Positions 34,643 through 44,875 of a stretch of 64,000 nucleotides of DNA are shown here, piece by piece. The stretch comes from Brockia lithotrophica. Lineage in GTDB: Bacteria; Bacillota; Bacilli; Thermicanales; DSM-22653. Within the stretch, counting starts at the first letter, position 1. Every line of letters begins with the position of its first letter. Below the pieces are notes generated by a model. It worked only from the letters and a program-made list of their open reading frames with translations, searched no databases and had not been told where the DNA came from. The stretch is from the NCBI RefSeq assembly GCF_003633725.1, contig NZ_RBIJ01000001.1:441934-505933 (forward strand), in the 5' to 3' direction. The translations under genes and the position numbers were made by a program.

Positions 34643-36626
34643 AGGGCGAAGGGGGAGAAGTGCCACTGGCCGGCGGGGATGCTCCGTTTTCTCCCTGTGC
34701 GTCGCCGCGCTTCGCTTCCGCGTAGGAGATCGCCTGAGATAGGACGAGAGCCCCGTTTTGGTAGACGCGGAGAAGCCCGTCCTTCCCCGGCGCCAAGACG
34801 AGGAGGACCTCGTACGTCTTTGCGCCGTTTACCGTTTCCCGAATCACCGTGTGGTCCGTAAAGCGGGCGTCGCTCACGCTGATTCGGACGTCTACGGACT
34901 CGCCGCCCTGCGGCAGGACGGTCACCGGGTAGTGAACTTCCACGGCGTCGGGGAGGAGCCCGTCGGAGACGAATAGGGTCACCTTCGTTCCTGGGGAGGC
35001 CTTTTCCCCCGCTTGGTAGGGCCAAGCCCGGATCACGGTTCCCTCGGGGAAGTAGCTCTTTTCCCGCTCGACCTTGGGATCGGGGTCGAACCCGGCACGC
35101 GCCAGAAGTCCCCGCGCCTCCTCGAGAGAACGGCCGACCACGTCCGGCATCACCGTCTCTTTAGGTCCCTTGCTCACGACGAGCGTCACCGTCGTCTGCT
35201 TGGGCACGACCTCCGTTCCCCCCGCCGGCATCTGGCGGATGACGACTCCGGCGGGCACCGAGTCGGAAAACTCCTCCTCCGTCCGTACTCCGGCAAAGGC
35301 GGCAAATCGCGACTTGGCCACTTCGAGCGTAAGCCCGCTCACGTCGGGTACAGGCACCTTGCGAGGTCCAGAAGAAAGGGTGAGGAGGACGGAAGCGGTG
35401 GTTTTAAGGCGCGTCCCCGCCGGGGGATCCTGCGCGATTACCTTCCCCGCCTCGACTTCGTCGGAAGGTTCCTCGCGCGAGTCTACGTGGGCAAACCCCG
35501 CCTGCTCCAAGGCGCGAAGTGCCTCCTCGCGCGTCATCCCCGCGACGTCGGGTACTTCTCTTTCGGGTACCTGGAAAGAAGCAGAGAGGGCGTGGATCCC
35601 CCACCAGAGGAAAAGGAGAACGGCAAGCGCAAGGGCGCTCCCCCACACGTAGGGCTTTCGTAAGGCGCGCACCACTCGCCCTCCGCGTCCCGACGCGGGG
35701 GAAGACCCGGTCCTTTCTGAGGAAAGTTCCGAAAAGGGACGCGTCCACGCCTCGGCGTCGGGGAAATCCGCATCCGGTTCCTCCCAGGGCGGCTCCTTTC
35801 TCCGCGCCGGATCCAGAGAAGAGGCGAGGTCGAGGCGCATCGCCTCGGCAGACGGGTACCGGTTTTCGGGACGTTTGGCCATCGCCCGCCGGACGACGTT
35901 TTCCAAGGCCACGGGAACCTCCGGCCGCCGTTCGCGTACGGAGGGGGTAGGGGCATCTACGTGCTTGAGGGCGACGGTTACGGGACTGTCCCCGGTAAAG
36001 GGGAGGACGCCGGTGAGCATCTCGTAGAGGACCACACCGAAGGCGTACAAATCGGACGCCGGCGTGATGGTTTCGCCTCTCGCCTGTTCGGGCGAAAAGT
36101 AGTGGGCCGAACCGAGGAACGTGCCGCTCTCCGTGAGCGTCTCTCCCCCCAACGCACGCGCGATGCCGAAGTCGCTCACCTTGGCCGTACCGTCGGCGGT
36201 GAGGAGGATGTTGTGCGGCTTGACGTCTCGGTGTACGATCCCGCGGTTGTGCGCATGGGCCAGGGCGCGAAGCACCTGGTCGCCGATGGAAAGGACTTCT
36301 TCCAAGGGCAGCGGCCCGCGAGCGCGGATCTCTTCCTTGAGCGTTCGTCCTGGCACGTACTCGAAGACAAGGTACGGAGCGCCTTCGTGGGTCCCCGTGT
36401 CGAACAAGGTCACAATGTTCGGGTGGGAGAGGAGGGATACGGCCTGCGCTTCGCGCAAAAACCTCCGGCGAAACTGCTCGTCGTCGGCGTACGGCTCTCG
36501 CAGGACCTTGACCGCCACGTTCCTGCCCAAGAGGAGGTCCTCCGCGAGGTACACGTAGGACATCCCGCCTTCGCCCAACTTCCGGCGAATGAGGTAGCGA
36601 CCTCCGACGACGTCCCCCAGTTTCAC
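34641..36626 (-). CDS. prkC: PASTA-domain Ser/Thr protein kinase PrkC
   Basis: 661 residues. The cytoplasmic kinase domain has the Gly loop GEGGMSYVY (19-27), Lys40, HRDVKPHN (132-139) and DFG (152-154). A juxtamembrane linker leads to one transmembrane helix (about 370-390), then three PASTA repeats (each PDV-led) and a C-terminal Ig-like domain. The kinase senses muropeptides/lipid II and controls growth, division and germination. GTG 36626 has GAGGAGG seven bases upstream and overlaps the phosphatase stop as GTGA. Confidence 0.96.
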   Translation of the reverse strand: MKLGDVVGGRYLIRRKLGEGGMSYVYLAEDLLLGRNVAVKVLREPYADDEQFRRRFLREAQAVSLLSHPNIVTLFDTGTHEGAPYLVFEYVPGRTLKEEIRARGPLPLEEVLSIGDQVLRALAHAHNRGIVHRDVKPHNILLTADGTAKVSDFGIARALGGETLTESGTFLGSAHYFSPEQARGETITPASDLYAFGVVLYEMLTGVLPFTGDSPVTVALKHVDAPTPSVRERRPEVPVALENVVRRAMAKRPENRYPSAEAMRLDLASSLDPARRKEPPWEEPDADFPDAEAWTRPFSELSSERTGSSPASGRGGRVVRALRKPYVWGSALALAVLLFLWWGIHALSASFQVPEREVPDVAGMTREEALRALEQAGFAHVDSREEPSDEVEAGKVIAQDPPAGTRLKTTASVLLTLSSGPRKVPVPDVSGLTLEVAKSRFAAFAGVRTEEEFSDSVPAGVVIRQMPAGGTEVVPKQTTVTLVVSKGPKETVMPDVVGRSLEEARGLLARAGFDPDPKVEREKSYFPEGTVIRAWPYQAGEKASPGTKVTLFVSDGLLPDAVEVHYPVTVLPQGGESVDVRISVSDARFTDHTVIRETVNGAKTYEVLLVLAPGKDGLLRVYQNGALVLSQAISYAEAKRGDAQGENGASPPASGTSPPSP

Positions 36627-37426
36627 CGACCATCCTCCTCTCCCGCTTCCAAGAGAACGACGGTGACGTTGTCGGTCCCGCCGCGACTCAAGGCGAGGCC
36701 CACGAGCTCGCTCCCTGCGGTGTCCAGGTTGCTCGTCGTGCCGAGGATCGTCGCGATCTCCCCGTCGTCCACGTGCTGCGTGAGGCCGTCCGTACAAAAG
36801 AGCAGCCGATCTCCTGCACTCCATTCGAGGCGCAGGGGGTCTGGCGTGACGTGCGCTTCCGCCCCTACCGCGCGCAGGATGATGTGCCGTTGGGGGTGCT
36901 CCCGCAACGCCTCATAGGCAATATGGCCCTCTTTGTACAAGGTAAAGACGTAAGAATGGTCGTCGGTAAGCCGCTCGAGAATTTCCCCTTTGCGGCGAAA
37001 AAGGTAGACCCTGCCGTCGCCCACGTGTACGCCCACACCTCCCCGGGAGTCTACGAGAGCGACGTCGACGGTGGTTCCCATGCGCCCCTCCCACTTCCCG
37101 GCAAGTTCAAACACGCGGGCGTTGGCGAGGCGCACCGCTCCTTCGAGGAGCTCTAACCAACGCCGCTCTCCTTCGGGATCGCCGACGAGCGGGAGGTCTT
37201 CCAAACGTTCTGCCTCCGCCTTTACGTGGGCGACAACAACGTCTACCGCCGTCTGCGCGGCGACCTCCCCGCGCTCGTGTCCCCCCATTCCGTCGGCCAC
37301 GACGACGAGGACCTTTCCCGAAGGAAGGGGTTCGACGGCAGCAGCATCTTCGTTGTTCGGACGCACCCGGCCGAGCTCGGAAAGGCTGAAGACCTTCACC
37401 TCGATTCCCTCGCTTCCCTCGCGCAT
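36623..37426 (-). CDS. prpC: PP2C-family Ser/Thr phosphatase PrpC
   Basis: 267 residues of the PPM phosphatase fold. The metal-binding Asp residues sit in RPNNEDA, VVVADGMGGHERGEVA, LLFCTDGLT and RGGTDNVTV. It dephosphorylates PrkC and its substrates. ATG 37426 is used; an upstream GTG at 37456 and an internal GTG ten codons later, which would start MKVFSLSELGRVR like the family, are alternatives. It is coupled to prkC. The rlmN gene that precedes it in Bacillus is missing here. Confidence 0.94.
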   Translation of the reverse strand: MREGSEGIEVKVFSLSELGRVRPNNEDAAAVEPLPSGKVLVVVADGMGGHERGEVAAQTAVDVVVAHVKAEAERLEDLPLVGDPEGERRWLELLEGAVRLANARVFELAGKWEGRMGTTVDVALVDSRGGVGVHVGDGRVYLFRRKGEILERLTDDHSYVFTLYKEGHIAYEALREHPQRHIILRAVGAEAHVTPDPLRLEWSAGDRLLFCTDGLTQHVDDGEIATILGTTSNLDTAGSELVGLALSRGGTDNVTVVLLEAGEEDGR

Positions 37427-37628
37427 CGCTTTTCCCCGCTTTGCCGTACGGGACACCGGGCTACCCTCTGCATCGTCGAAACGGCACCTACCTTTTACGG
37501 AACGCTGGCACTTTCATCGCCCGAGGCTCGGGAAAACGCGCGTCCCCTTTCGCGAAAAAACGTCGCCTGGGATCCGGACGGAAAGGGAAAACGACCCGTA
37601 CCCTCGGACGCGCACGAACTCCGAGGGT

Positions 37629-39047
37629 TCACCAGACGCGAAAGCGGGCGATGAAAAAGCCGTCTACGTCCAAGTCCTGGGGTAAGATCTCGAGCGTCCC
37701 CGGCATCCGGATGCGCTTGCGGAGCACGGCGGGTACGAACGACGCCATCCCCTCTTCGTCGAGCTTCAGGGCGGGATTGCGCGCGAGGACCTCGCGGACA
37801 ACGCCCTCGTTTTCGTCCGGCGTGAGGGTGCAGGTGCTGTACACGAGCACGCCGCCCGGGCGGACGATCTGCGCCGCCGCATCCAAGAGCTCCCGCTGAA
37901 GCGCCGCGAGCTCCCTCACGCTTTCCGGCGTGTGGCGGTACCGCAGTTCGGGACGTCGACGAATCGTCCCCAATCCCGAACACGGCGCATCCACAAGGAC
38001 GCGATCGAATTCGCGGCCGTACGCGCGGGGGAGATCCCGTCCGTCGCGCACCGTCGGCACGACAATGGAGAGGCCCAGGCGCTCGACCTCCTCGCGAATT
38101 CGACGCACGCGGCTCTCGTGGACGTCGACGGCGACGACCTCTCCCGTGTCGCGCATGCGCTCGGCGGCAAAGGTCGCCTTCCCCCCCGGAGCGCTGCAGC
38201 AATCGAGGATCCGCTCGCCGGGCCGCGGATCGAGCACGTGGACGACGAACATCGCCGCCTCGTCTTGGATCGTGATCCATCCGCGATCCAAAAACTCCCG
38301 CGGAGGAAACCCCCGTCCTTTGAGGCGCAGAGCCTCGGGGACGAGGCGGCCGTGCTCCACCGTATACCCCCTATCGAGGAGGGATTGGCGGACGAATTCC
38401 CGGTCGACCCGAAGGAGGTTCACCCGAAAGTTGAGCGGGGGCGGAACGTCGAGGGTGGCGAGGAGGCGGAGAAGTTCTTCGTCGCCGTACCTTTCCCGCC
38501 AAACTTCGAGAAGCCATTGGGGAACGCCGTAGCGAAGGGATAAGGCCTCTGGGTCATCGCCTTCGGGCAGACGCACGCGTTCCGGCTCGCGCAGGTACGT
38601 GCGGAGGATCCCGTTTACGACCTTTTTGAGCGGGGTAAATCCGGCCGTATCGACGAGGGCGAGGGTTTCGGAAAGGACGGCGTACGGAGGTATGCGCGTG
38701 AGAAAGAGAAGCTGGTAAAAGGCGAGGTAGAGAATCCTACGTACGTCCGCAGGCAATCGTTCGGCGTGCTTCGCGTACTGGGAAACGGCGTAGGCGAGGT
38801 ACGGACGGTGGGCGAGAACGCCGTATACGAGCTCCGTAATGAGACGCCGGTCGGCGTCCGAGACGGGCCGTTCGTCCAAAACGGCCCGCAAGAGGTAGTT
38901 CGAATACGCGCCCTTTTCTTCTACACGCTTCAAAATCTCCAGCGCCAACCGACGCGCCGGGGATGGGCCCTTCTTGCCCGGTATGGTCCCCGACTGTCGA
39001 TTAGCCCCGGAGGGTTTGCCGGGGGGTTGGTGGGTCAACTTGGGCAC
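37629..39047 (-). CDS. rsmB: 16S rRNA (cytosine967-C5)-methyltransferase
   Basis: 472 residues: an N-terminal NusB-like RNA-binding domain (ARRLALEILKRVEEKGAYSN onward), then a SAM methyltransferase domain with LDCCSAPGGKATFAAERM, the DAPCSGLGT motif and the catalytic Cys in YSTCTLTPDEN. It methylates C967 of 16S rRNA. GTG 39047 overlaps fmt by 47 bases; its ribosome binding site is weak and the first about 28 residues are poorly conserved. Confidence 0.94.
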   Translation of the reverse strand: MPKLTHQPPGKPSGANRQSGTIPGKKGPSPARRLALEILKRVEEKGAYSNYLLRAVLDERPVSDADRRLITELVYGVLAHRPYLAYAVSQYAKHAERLPADVRRILYLAFYQLLFLTRIPPYAVLSETLALVDTAGFTPLKKVVNGILRTYLREPERVRLPEGDDPEALSLRYGVPQWLLEVWRERYGDEELLRLLATLDVPPPLNFRVNLLRVDREFVRQSLLDRGYTVEHGRLVPEALRLKGRGFPPREFLDRGWITIQDEAAMFVVHVLDPRPGERILDCCSAPGGKATFAAERMRDTGEVVAVDVHESRVRRIREEVERLGLSIVVPTVRDGRDLPRAYGREFDRVLVDAPCSGLGTIRRRPELRYRHTPESVRELAALQRELLDAAAQIVRPGGVLVYSTCTLTPDENEGVVREVLARNPALKLDEEGMASFVPAVLRKRIRMPGTLEILPQDLDVDGFFIARFRVW

Positions 39048-39972
39048 CTACTTTCCACGTCTTGCGTCCACGAAGAAATTCGGCAGCGGTCATCTCCCGC
39101 CGGCCTTCCGGTTTGAGCCGGCGCACGACGAACACGCCCTTCCCCGCCCGAATCCGGATCACGTCCGCAAGTTCGACGATCGTCCCCGGAGAGGCGTCGG
39201 CAAAGGGCCCTTCGTCTTCCGCCTGCGCCTCGAGCACGAGAATCCGCTCGCCGAAGGCGGAAAAAAACGCCCCCGGCCAAGGCGTAAGCCCCCGCACGCG
39301 CCAGACCAACTCTTGTGCGGAAAGCTGGAAGTCGAGGGCGCCATCTTCCTTCTTCAGAAGGGGGGCAAAGGACTTTTCCGCCTCGTTTTGCGGCACGGGT
39401 TCGATCTCTCCCCGAAGGTAGCGGGGCAGGGTTTCCACGAGGAGGGCCGCACCCATTTCCGCTAGACGGGCTTCCAAAATCGCCGCGTTTTCGTGCGGGT
39501 ATATGGAAGTCTCTCGCTGGGCGAGAATCGGACCGGCGTCGAGCGCCTCCACCATCTTGACGATGGTTACGCCCGTCTTCGTCTCCCCCCGCATGAGCGC
39601 CCACGCCACCGGGGCGGCGCCGCGGAACTTGGGAAGAAGCGATGCGTGGACGTTGATCGCCCCGAAAGGGGGGCCTTCCAAGAGCGGGCGCGGTACGATT
39701 TGCCCGTACGCCGCAGTTACGATCACGTCTGGTGATGTCGCGAGGATCTCTCGAATCGCCGCCTCGTCCTTTAGGCGCTCCGGCTGAAAGACCCGGAGTC
39801 CGAAAGAGGCCGCAAAGACCTTGACGGGAGGTGGCACAGGCTCGCCGCTTCGGCCCTTCGGACGGTCGGGTTGCGTCACGACGAGCACGACGTCGTACCC
39901 CGCATCCACGAGCGCCCGAAGGGAGGGGACAGCGAACGCCGGAGTGCCCATAAAGACGACGCGTTCAGGCAT
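39001..39972 (-). CDS. fmt: Methionyl-tRNA formyltransferase
   Basis: 323 residues. [17 protein letters not shown] opens the formyltransferase domain, the folate-binding [17 protein letters not shown] is in the middle, and a C-terminal anticodon-facing domain follows. It formylates initiator Met-tRNA. ATG 39972 (GAGGG nine bases upstream) overlaps the def stop by 8 bases; an ATG two codons earlier is possible. Confidence 0.96.
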   Translation of the reverse strand: MPERVVFMGTPAFAVPSLRALVDAGYDVVLVVTQPDRPKGRSGEPVPPPVKVFAASFGLRVFQPERLKDEAAIREILATSPDVIVTAAYGQIVPRPLLEGPPFGAINVHASLLPKFRGAAPVAWALMRGETKTGVTIVKMVEALDAGPILAQRETSIYPHENAAILEARLAEMGAALLVETLPRYLRGEIEPVPQNEAEKSFAPLLKKEDGALDFQLSAQELVWRVRGLTPWPGAFFSAFGERILVLEAQAEDEGPFADASPGTIVELADVIRIRAGKGVFVVRRLKPEGRREMTAAEFLRGRKTWKVGAQVDPPTPRQTLRG

Positions 39973-40444
39973 GCACATCCGCCCTCGTTTCCTCGGCGTG
40001 CGTAAGCGACAGGGCGCGGTCGATGAAGAGAATTCCGTCGAGGTGGTCGATCTCGTGTTGGATGGCCCGCGCCTTGAGACCCTCGGCCTCGAGGATCGTG
40101 CTTTCCCCCGTGCGGGTCAGGGTGCGCACGCGAATCCGCGCCGCCCGCGGGACTTCTCCGTAAACTCCGGGAATGGAGAGGCACCCCTCTACCCCAACTT
40201 CTTCGCCCTCGGCCGCGAGGATCTCCGGATTGATGAGCTCTATGAGGCCGTCGCCCACGTCTACAACGGCGATACGGCGCGAAATTCCCACCTGAGGTGC
40301 GGCAAGGCCGACGCCGTCCGCATGGCGCATCGTCTCGGCGAGGTCGTCGAGCAGGCGAAGCACCTGGGGCGTTATGGACTTCACCGGCCGCGCCACCTCG
40401 CGCAGGACGGGATCCGGGTGTTTGACGATGTATCGTACGGCCAC
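39965..40444 (-). CDS. def: Peptide deformylase
   Basis: 159-residue metalloprotease that removes the formyl group from nascent proteins. The three motifs are complete: [18 protein letters not shown] (metal Cys) and QHEIDHLDG (metal His pair). GTG 40444 follows GGGGGA. It is paired with fmt and overlaps it. Confidence 0.97.
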   Translation of the reverse strand: MAVRYIVKHPDPVLREVARPVKSITPQVLRLLDDLAETMRHADGVGLAAPQVGISRRIAVVDVGDGLIELINPEILAAEGEEVGVEGCLSIPGVYGEVPRAARIRVRTLTRTGESTILEAEGLKARAIQHEIDHLDGILFIDRALSLTHAEETRADVHA

Positions 40445-40513
40445 GTTCGGTCCCCCCTCGCTCGCGTTTTTGTTTGTGCGCCCGCTCAGAAGTGTCCGGC
40501 GTACACCCCGGCC

Positions 40514-43114
40514 TTAGGAAAAATCCTGCGGATCGAAGTCTACGGTGAGGTCGACCTCGTCTTGCCGAAGCCGAGGATGGTGTTCCTGAAGCACCCGCCG
40601 CAGACGCAAGGGAAAATCCGGTTCTCGCTTATATTGTACCAGTGCGTGAAAGCGAAAGCGATCGCGGACCCGCGGGATCCCCGCGGGCATTGGGCCCTTG
40701 ACGACCGTATCCGGCGCAAGGCGCGGGAGGAGGTCTTCTACGATGCGCGCCAACGCGTCCCGCGCCCGCCGCATGTCGACGTGGGCGGTCTCCAAGAGCA
40801 CGAGGCGCGTGAAGGGCGGGTAATTTTGGGCGCGGCGGACCTTGAGCTCCGCCCGGTAGAACTCATCGATTCGCCCGTCGCGGGCGAGGGCGATTGCGGG
40901 GTGGTCGGGGCGAAACGTCTGAACGACGACCTCGCCGGGAAGGTTGTGGCGTCCGGCACGTCCGGAGACCTGCACGAGGAGTTGAAACGTGCGCTCTGCG
41001 GCGCGGAAGTCCGGGAACTGTAGGGAGAGGTCGGCGAGGAGAATCACGGAAAGCGTGACGTACGGAAAATCGAGCCCCTTTGCCACCATCTGCGTCCCCA
41101 GAAGGATGTCCGCCTCCCGTTCGGCAAACTTGGTGAGGATTTCTTCGAGGGCGCCTTTCCGGGAGGTCGTGTCGCGATCCATACGCAAGATGCGGGCTTC
41201 GGGGAAATACGACCTGAGGAGTTCCTCTACGCGTTCCGTGCCGAGGCCGAGGTGGACGAGGTTCGGCGACCCGCAGTAGGGACAACGGGGAACCATGGGC
41301 ATTTCGAAGCCGCAGATGTGGCAGCGGAGCACGTCCTCGGCGCGGTGGTAGGTGAGCGACACGTCGCAGTGCGGGCACTGGACTGTACGCCCGCACGAAC
41401 GACAGAGCACCACGGGTGTGTATCCCCGACGGTTGAGAAAGACGATCGCCTGCTCGCCCCGGCGCAGGCGTTCTTCGAGGCGTTCGAGGAGGAAGGGACT
41501 CAGGACGATCCCCCCGAGACCCCGCCTCTCCTTTCCCGTCGCGCGGACGGCGCCGCGCCCTCCGCCTGCGGCACCCCGGGCGAGCGAGACGGCTTCGTCG
41601 TGCGGTTCGGTCTCCCCTACGTCCAGCCGCAAGTCCACGACGTGTACCCGGGGAAGAGGTCGGCGGTCGATGCGCTCCCGAAGCTCGAGGAGGTGGTAGT
41701 GGCCGACGCGCGCCCGAGCGTACTGCTCGAGCGACGGCGTGGCGCTCCCCAAAAGGAGGAGTGCGCCGTGGTACCTGGCCCTAAGCTCAGCCACCTCGCG
41801 GGCGTCATACCGCGGCGTCTCGTCTTGCTTGTAGCTTGTCTCGTGGGCTTCGTCGACGACGATGAGGCCGAGGTTTCGCACGGGGGCGAACACCGCGCTC
41901 CGCGCGCCGACGGCAATGCTCGCCTCCCCCCTCCAGAGGCGACGCCACTCGTCGTACCTCTCCCCCACGCCGAGGGCGCTGTGAAGCACGGCCACACGCC
42001 TGCCGAAGCGCGCCGTGAACCGGGCGACCATAAGAGGTGTGAGGGAGATCTCCGGAACGAGGACGATCGCCCCCTTCCCTTGGGCGAGCACCTCTTCGAT
42101 GAGCTGGAGGTAGATCTCCGTCTTGCCGCTTCCGGTGACGCCGTACAGGAGGTAAGGTTTCAAGACGTCGCCTTCGCCGCGGAGGGCCGCAAGGAGGCGC
42201 GCAAATACCTCCGCTTGGGCCGGCGTGAGCTCGCGCTTGGGCTCAGGGGCAAGAGCAGGCAAGAGCGGTGCGCGGTAGCTCTCACGCGGGTAGACTTCCA
42301 CGAGGCCGCGTCGGGCGAGCGCTCGAACCACCTCGCGCGCACCGGGGATCTCCTGCTCCAAGAGGCGAAGGGGAACCTCCCCTCCGCTGCGTATGCGTTC
42401 GAACACCTTCGCCTGCTTGGGCGTGAGGGGTTCGGCGGGATCGGCGTCCCCGACCCTTCGCGCGACGAGCTCCTCGCGTACGGGATGGGCGCGCCGGGGG
42501 CGGATAAAGGTTTCCAAGTACCCGAGTCGGAGGAGGTTTTCGACGACGTCCGGCGTCTCGGAAAACGCGTCCCGCAGGCGACGAAGGGGGACCTCTCCTT
42601 TCGCGCGCAGGTGTGCGATCACCGCCTCTTCGTCAGGTAGGAGAAAGAGTGGCTCGTCCTTCCGCGACAGACGAACCCAAAGTTCCCCTTCCGGACGCAA
42701 CGCCTGGGGCAACATGGTGGCATAAACCCGGTAGAGCGGGGCGATAAGCCGTTCCGCCAACTCTCGACCCAGGGCTACGAATTCCGCAGAAAGCACCGGT
42801 TCATCGCGGTCGAGAATGTATACGAGAGGTTTCAAAGCCAAGCGGAGGTCGCGCTCTTGCGCGGGGCGCACGTCCGCGACGAACCCTGGAACCAGTTGCT
42901 TTCTCACCTCTACGAATACGCGGCTCCCCGGCTTAAGGCCCTCCGTCGCCAGGTAGGTGAGGACGTCGTTTCCGGGAAAGAGGGGCACGTCCACGGCGAC
43001 GTCGGCGACGATGGGGCGGGCTTCTGCACCTCCTTCGGATTCCCCGCTCGGCCGAGGGTCGGAAACTCCCCTCCCCCGCCCCAAGGCTTCCTTTCCACCC
43101 TGCACGGCGGCCAT
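40514..43114 (-). CDS. priA: Primosomal replication restart helicase PriA
   Basis: 866 residues. The N-terminal 3' DNA-binding domain (LTYLATEGLKPGSRVFVEV) and winged helix are followed by Walker A GVTGSGKTEIYL (about 325), the DEAH box (about 420) and the zinc-binding module with paired CxxC motifs (CRSCGRTVQCPHC, CHICG, CPYCG), then the helicase C domain. It restarts collapsed forks. ATG 43114 has GGAGG six bases upstream. About 30 unconserved residues lead in, and a Gly/Arg-rich insert (about 520-540) precedes the zinc module. Confidence 0.95.
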   Translation of the reverse strand: MAAVQGGKEALGRGRGVSDPRPSGESEGGAEARPIVADVAVDVPLFPGNDVLTYLATEGLKPGSRVFVEVRKQLVPGFVADVRPAQERDLRLALKPLVYILDRDEPVLSAEFVALGRELAERLIAPLYRVYATMLPQALRPEGELWVRLSRKDEPLFLLPDEEAVIAHLRAKGEVPLRRLRDAFSETPDVVENLLRLGYLETFIRPRRAHPVREELVARRVGDADPAEPLTPKQAKVFERIRSGGEVPLRLLEQEIPGAREVVRALARRGLVEVYPRESYRAPLLPALAPEPKRELTPAQAEVFARLLAALRGEGDVLKPYLLYGVTGSGKTEIYLQLIEEVLAQGKGAIVLVPEISLTPLMVARFTARFGRRVAVLHSALGVGERYDEWRRLWRGEASIAVGARSAVFAPVRNLGLIVVDEAHETSYKQDETPRYDAREVAELRARYHGALLLLGSATPSLEQYARARVGHYHLLELRERIDRRPLPRVHVVDLRLDVGETEPHDEAVSLARGAAGGGRGAVRATGKERRGLGGIVLSPFLLERLEERLRRGEQAIVFLNRRGYTPVVLCRSCGRTVQCPHCDVSLTYHRAEDVLRCHICGFEMPMVPRCPYCGSPNLVHLGLGTERVEELLRSYFPEARILRMDRDTTSRKGALEEILTKFAEREADILLGTQMVAKGLDFPYVTLSVILLADLSLQFPDFRAAERTFQLLVQVSGRAGRHNLPGEVVVQTFRPDHPAIALARDGRIDEFYRAELKVRRAQNYPPFTRLVLLETAHVDMRRARDALARIVEDLLPRLAPDTVVKGPMPAGIPRVRDRFRFHALVQYKREPDFPLRLRRVLQEHHPRLRQDEVDLTVDFDPQDFS

Positions 43115-43138
43115 CGCCTCCCTCCGCTACGCGGCGAG

Positions 43139-43173
43139 AAAAAACGCCCGCCGCCTTCTCGGGTACGACGGGC
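43139..43173 (-). terminator. Terminator or attenuator between coaBC and priA
   Basis: On the minus strand GCCCGTCG pairs with CGGCGGGC (one G-T) across a 12-base loop, followed by G and six T, just ahead of priA. Confidence 0.55.
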
Positions 43174-43217
43174 AACCGAAGCACGCGTCGCCGCCTGGCA
43201 ACCGCTCAAGCCGTAGC

Positions 43218-44525
43218 TCAGCGTACGGCGGCGAGGCGTGCGGCGATCGTCTCCAAGAGTTTGTCGGCCAAAACGCGCTTGTCCTCCCGGGGGAACGTAA
43301 ACCTTCCTCCCCACCGGTCGTACAGGACGACTTCGTTTTCGTCGGCCTCAAAGCCCACGTCCGCACGGGAGACGTCGTTGAGCACGAGAAAGTCGAGGTT
43401 TTTCCGTACGAGCTTATCTCGGGCGTTCGCCTCGAGGTTTTCCGTCTCGGCGGCAAATCCGACGAGCACTTGGTCGCTCCTTCGCCTCTTTCCCATTTCC
43501 ATGAGGATATCCGGCGTGGGTTCGAGTTCGAGGACGAGGCGGTTCCCCTTTTTGATCTTTTGCAGGGCGACGGACTTGGGACGGTAGTCCGCCACGGCGG
43601 CAGCGGCGATGAACACGTCTGCCGCGGGAAAGAGCTCCTCTACGGCGTGCAGCATGTCCTCCGTCCGAAGGGCCCGCCGCACCTCTACGCCAGGAGGTGG
43701 AGGCACGGAGGTGGCGCCGGCCACGACGACGACGCGCGCACCGCGACGAAGGGCGGCCTCGGCCAAGGCAAAGCCCATCTTTCCCGAAGAACGGTTAGAA
43801 AGAAACCTTACGGGATCGAGGGGTTCCTGCGTCGCACCTACGGTGAGGAGGACGAACTTCCCCGAGAAAAAGGAGCCTCCTTCGGATGCGGGAGGGGATC
43901 CGAGATTGGCGCCTTCGGGGGCAGGGGGGACGCCGGAATTGGGAATCGGGAGCACGGTCCGTCCTTGAAGGACGTCGTCTACAAAGGCGAAAATCTCCTC
44001 CGGCTCGGGCATCCGTCCCTTCCCCTCGTACCCGCACGCCAAGGGTCCGCTCGCCGGTTCGAGAATCGTGTACCCCAACCGCCGAAGGCGCGCGATGTTG
44101 TCCTGGACGACCGGGTGGGCATACATGTGAACGTTCATTGCGGGGGCGAGGATCACCGGCGTTCGCGCGGCGAGAAGGGCGGTGGAGAGGAAGTCGTCTG
44201 CAAGGCCACAGGCGAGTTTGGCGAGGACGTGTGCCGTAGCAGGGGCTACGACGAAGAGAGAGGCGCGGTCCGCAACGGCGATGTGGGCGATTTCCTCGGG
44301 GCGCTCCTCGCGGAAGACGTCCGTGTACACCCGTCCGCGTGCCATGACCTGAAACGTGAGGGGCGTGACGAAGCGCTCGGCCCCCCGCGTGAGGATCACT
44401 TCGACCTCGTAACCGGCCTTGTGCAAAAGGCTCACGAGGCTTACGGCCTTAAACGCCGCAATGCTTCCGGTGACGCCGACGACAACCGTTCCCCCAATCT
44501 GCCTTCGAGGTCCCTCCGCGCCCAC
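43218..44525 (-). CDS. coaBC: Bifunctional phosphopantothenoylcysteine decarboxylase/synthetase
   Basis: 435 residues. The N-terminal CoaC flavoprotein has VVGVTGSIAAFKAV, the conserved PAMNVHMY and ACGYEGKGR. The C-terminal CoaB CTP-dependent ligase has SNRSSGKMGFALAEAA and AAVADYRP. Together they make 4'-phosphopantetheine from phosphopantothenate and Cys. A Gly/Pro/Ser-rich linker (about residues 190-220) joins the domains. GTG 44525 is chosen for its GGGGGG/AAGG site; a GTG ten codons upstream has none. Confidence 0.94.
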   Translation of the reverse strand: MGAEGPRRQIGGTVVVGVTGSIAAFKAVSLVSLLHKAGYEVEVILTRGAERFVTPLTFQVMARGRVYTDVFREERPEEIAHIAVADRASLFVVAPATAHVLAKLACGLADDFLSTALLAARTPVILAPAMNVHMYAHPVVQDNIARLRRLGYTILEPASGPLACGYEGKGRMPEPEEIFAFVDDVLQGRTVLPIPNSGVPPAPEGANLGSPPASEGGSFFSGKFVLLTVGATQEPLDPVRFLSNRSSGKMGFALAEAALRRGARVVVVAGATSVPPPPGVEVRRALRTEDMLHAVEELFPAADVFIAAAAVADYRPKSVALQKIKKGNRLVLELEPTPDILMEMGKRRRSDQVLVGFAAETENLEANARDKLVRKNLDFLVLNDVSRADVGFEADENEVVLYDRWGGRFTFPREDKRVLADKLLETIAARLAAVR

Positions 44526-44579
44526 GGGACCTTCCCCCCATCCACCTGCATCCACGCCGAAATGCCCGGCATCTCCCGC

Positions 44580-44810
44580 TTACGCGGAGCGGCCGGAAGG
44601 GTCGCCGCTTCCGTCCGGAAGGATGACGCGAAGCTTCCCCTGGTAGAATTCCTCGAGCGCCTGACTCACCGGGCGCGGCGGAGGATCGTCTTCGGTTCCC
44701 CGTACGCGAAACTCCTCGAGGATCTGACGCGCCCGCCGGGCGGCAATGACGGTGAGCAGGTACTTGCTTCCCGCCCGAGCGACGAGTTCGTCGATCGGCG
44801 GATACCGCAT
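44580..44810 (-). CDS. rpoZ: DNA-directed RNA polymerase omega subunit
   Basis: 76 residues. YPPIDELVARAGSKYLLTVIAARRARQI is the omega signature; it assists assembly of beta-prime into RNA polymerase. ATG 44810 has GGAGGG nine bases upstream. It lies between gmk and coaBC, the standard order. Confidence 0.95.
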   Translation of the reverse strand: MRYPPIDELVARAGSKYLLTVIAARRARQILEEFRVRGTEDDPPPRPVSQALEEFYQGKLRVILPDGSGDPSGRSA

Positions 44811-44875
44811 GCCGAACTTCCCTCCCCTACGTACGCCACTTCAGGACGCGGACCTCGCGCCTGCGACGTCCGCCC

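Noticed and set aside
41252-42640. 462-codon plus-strand frame inside priA
   Set aside because: Antisense to conserved PriA helicase and zinc motifs; no start signal.
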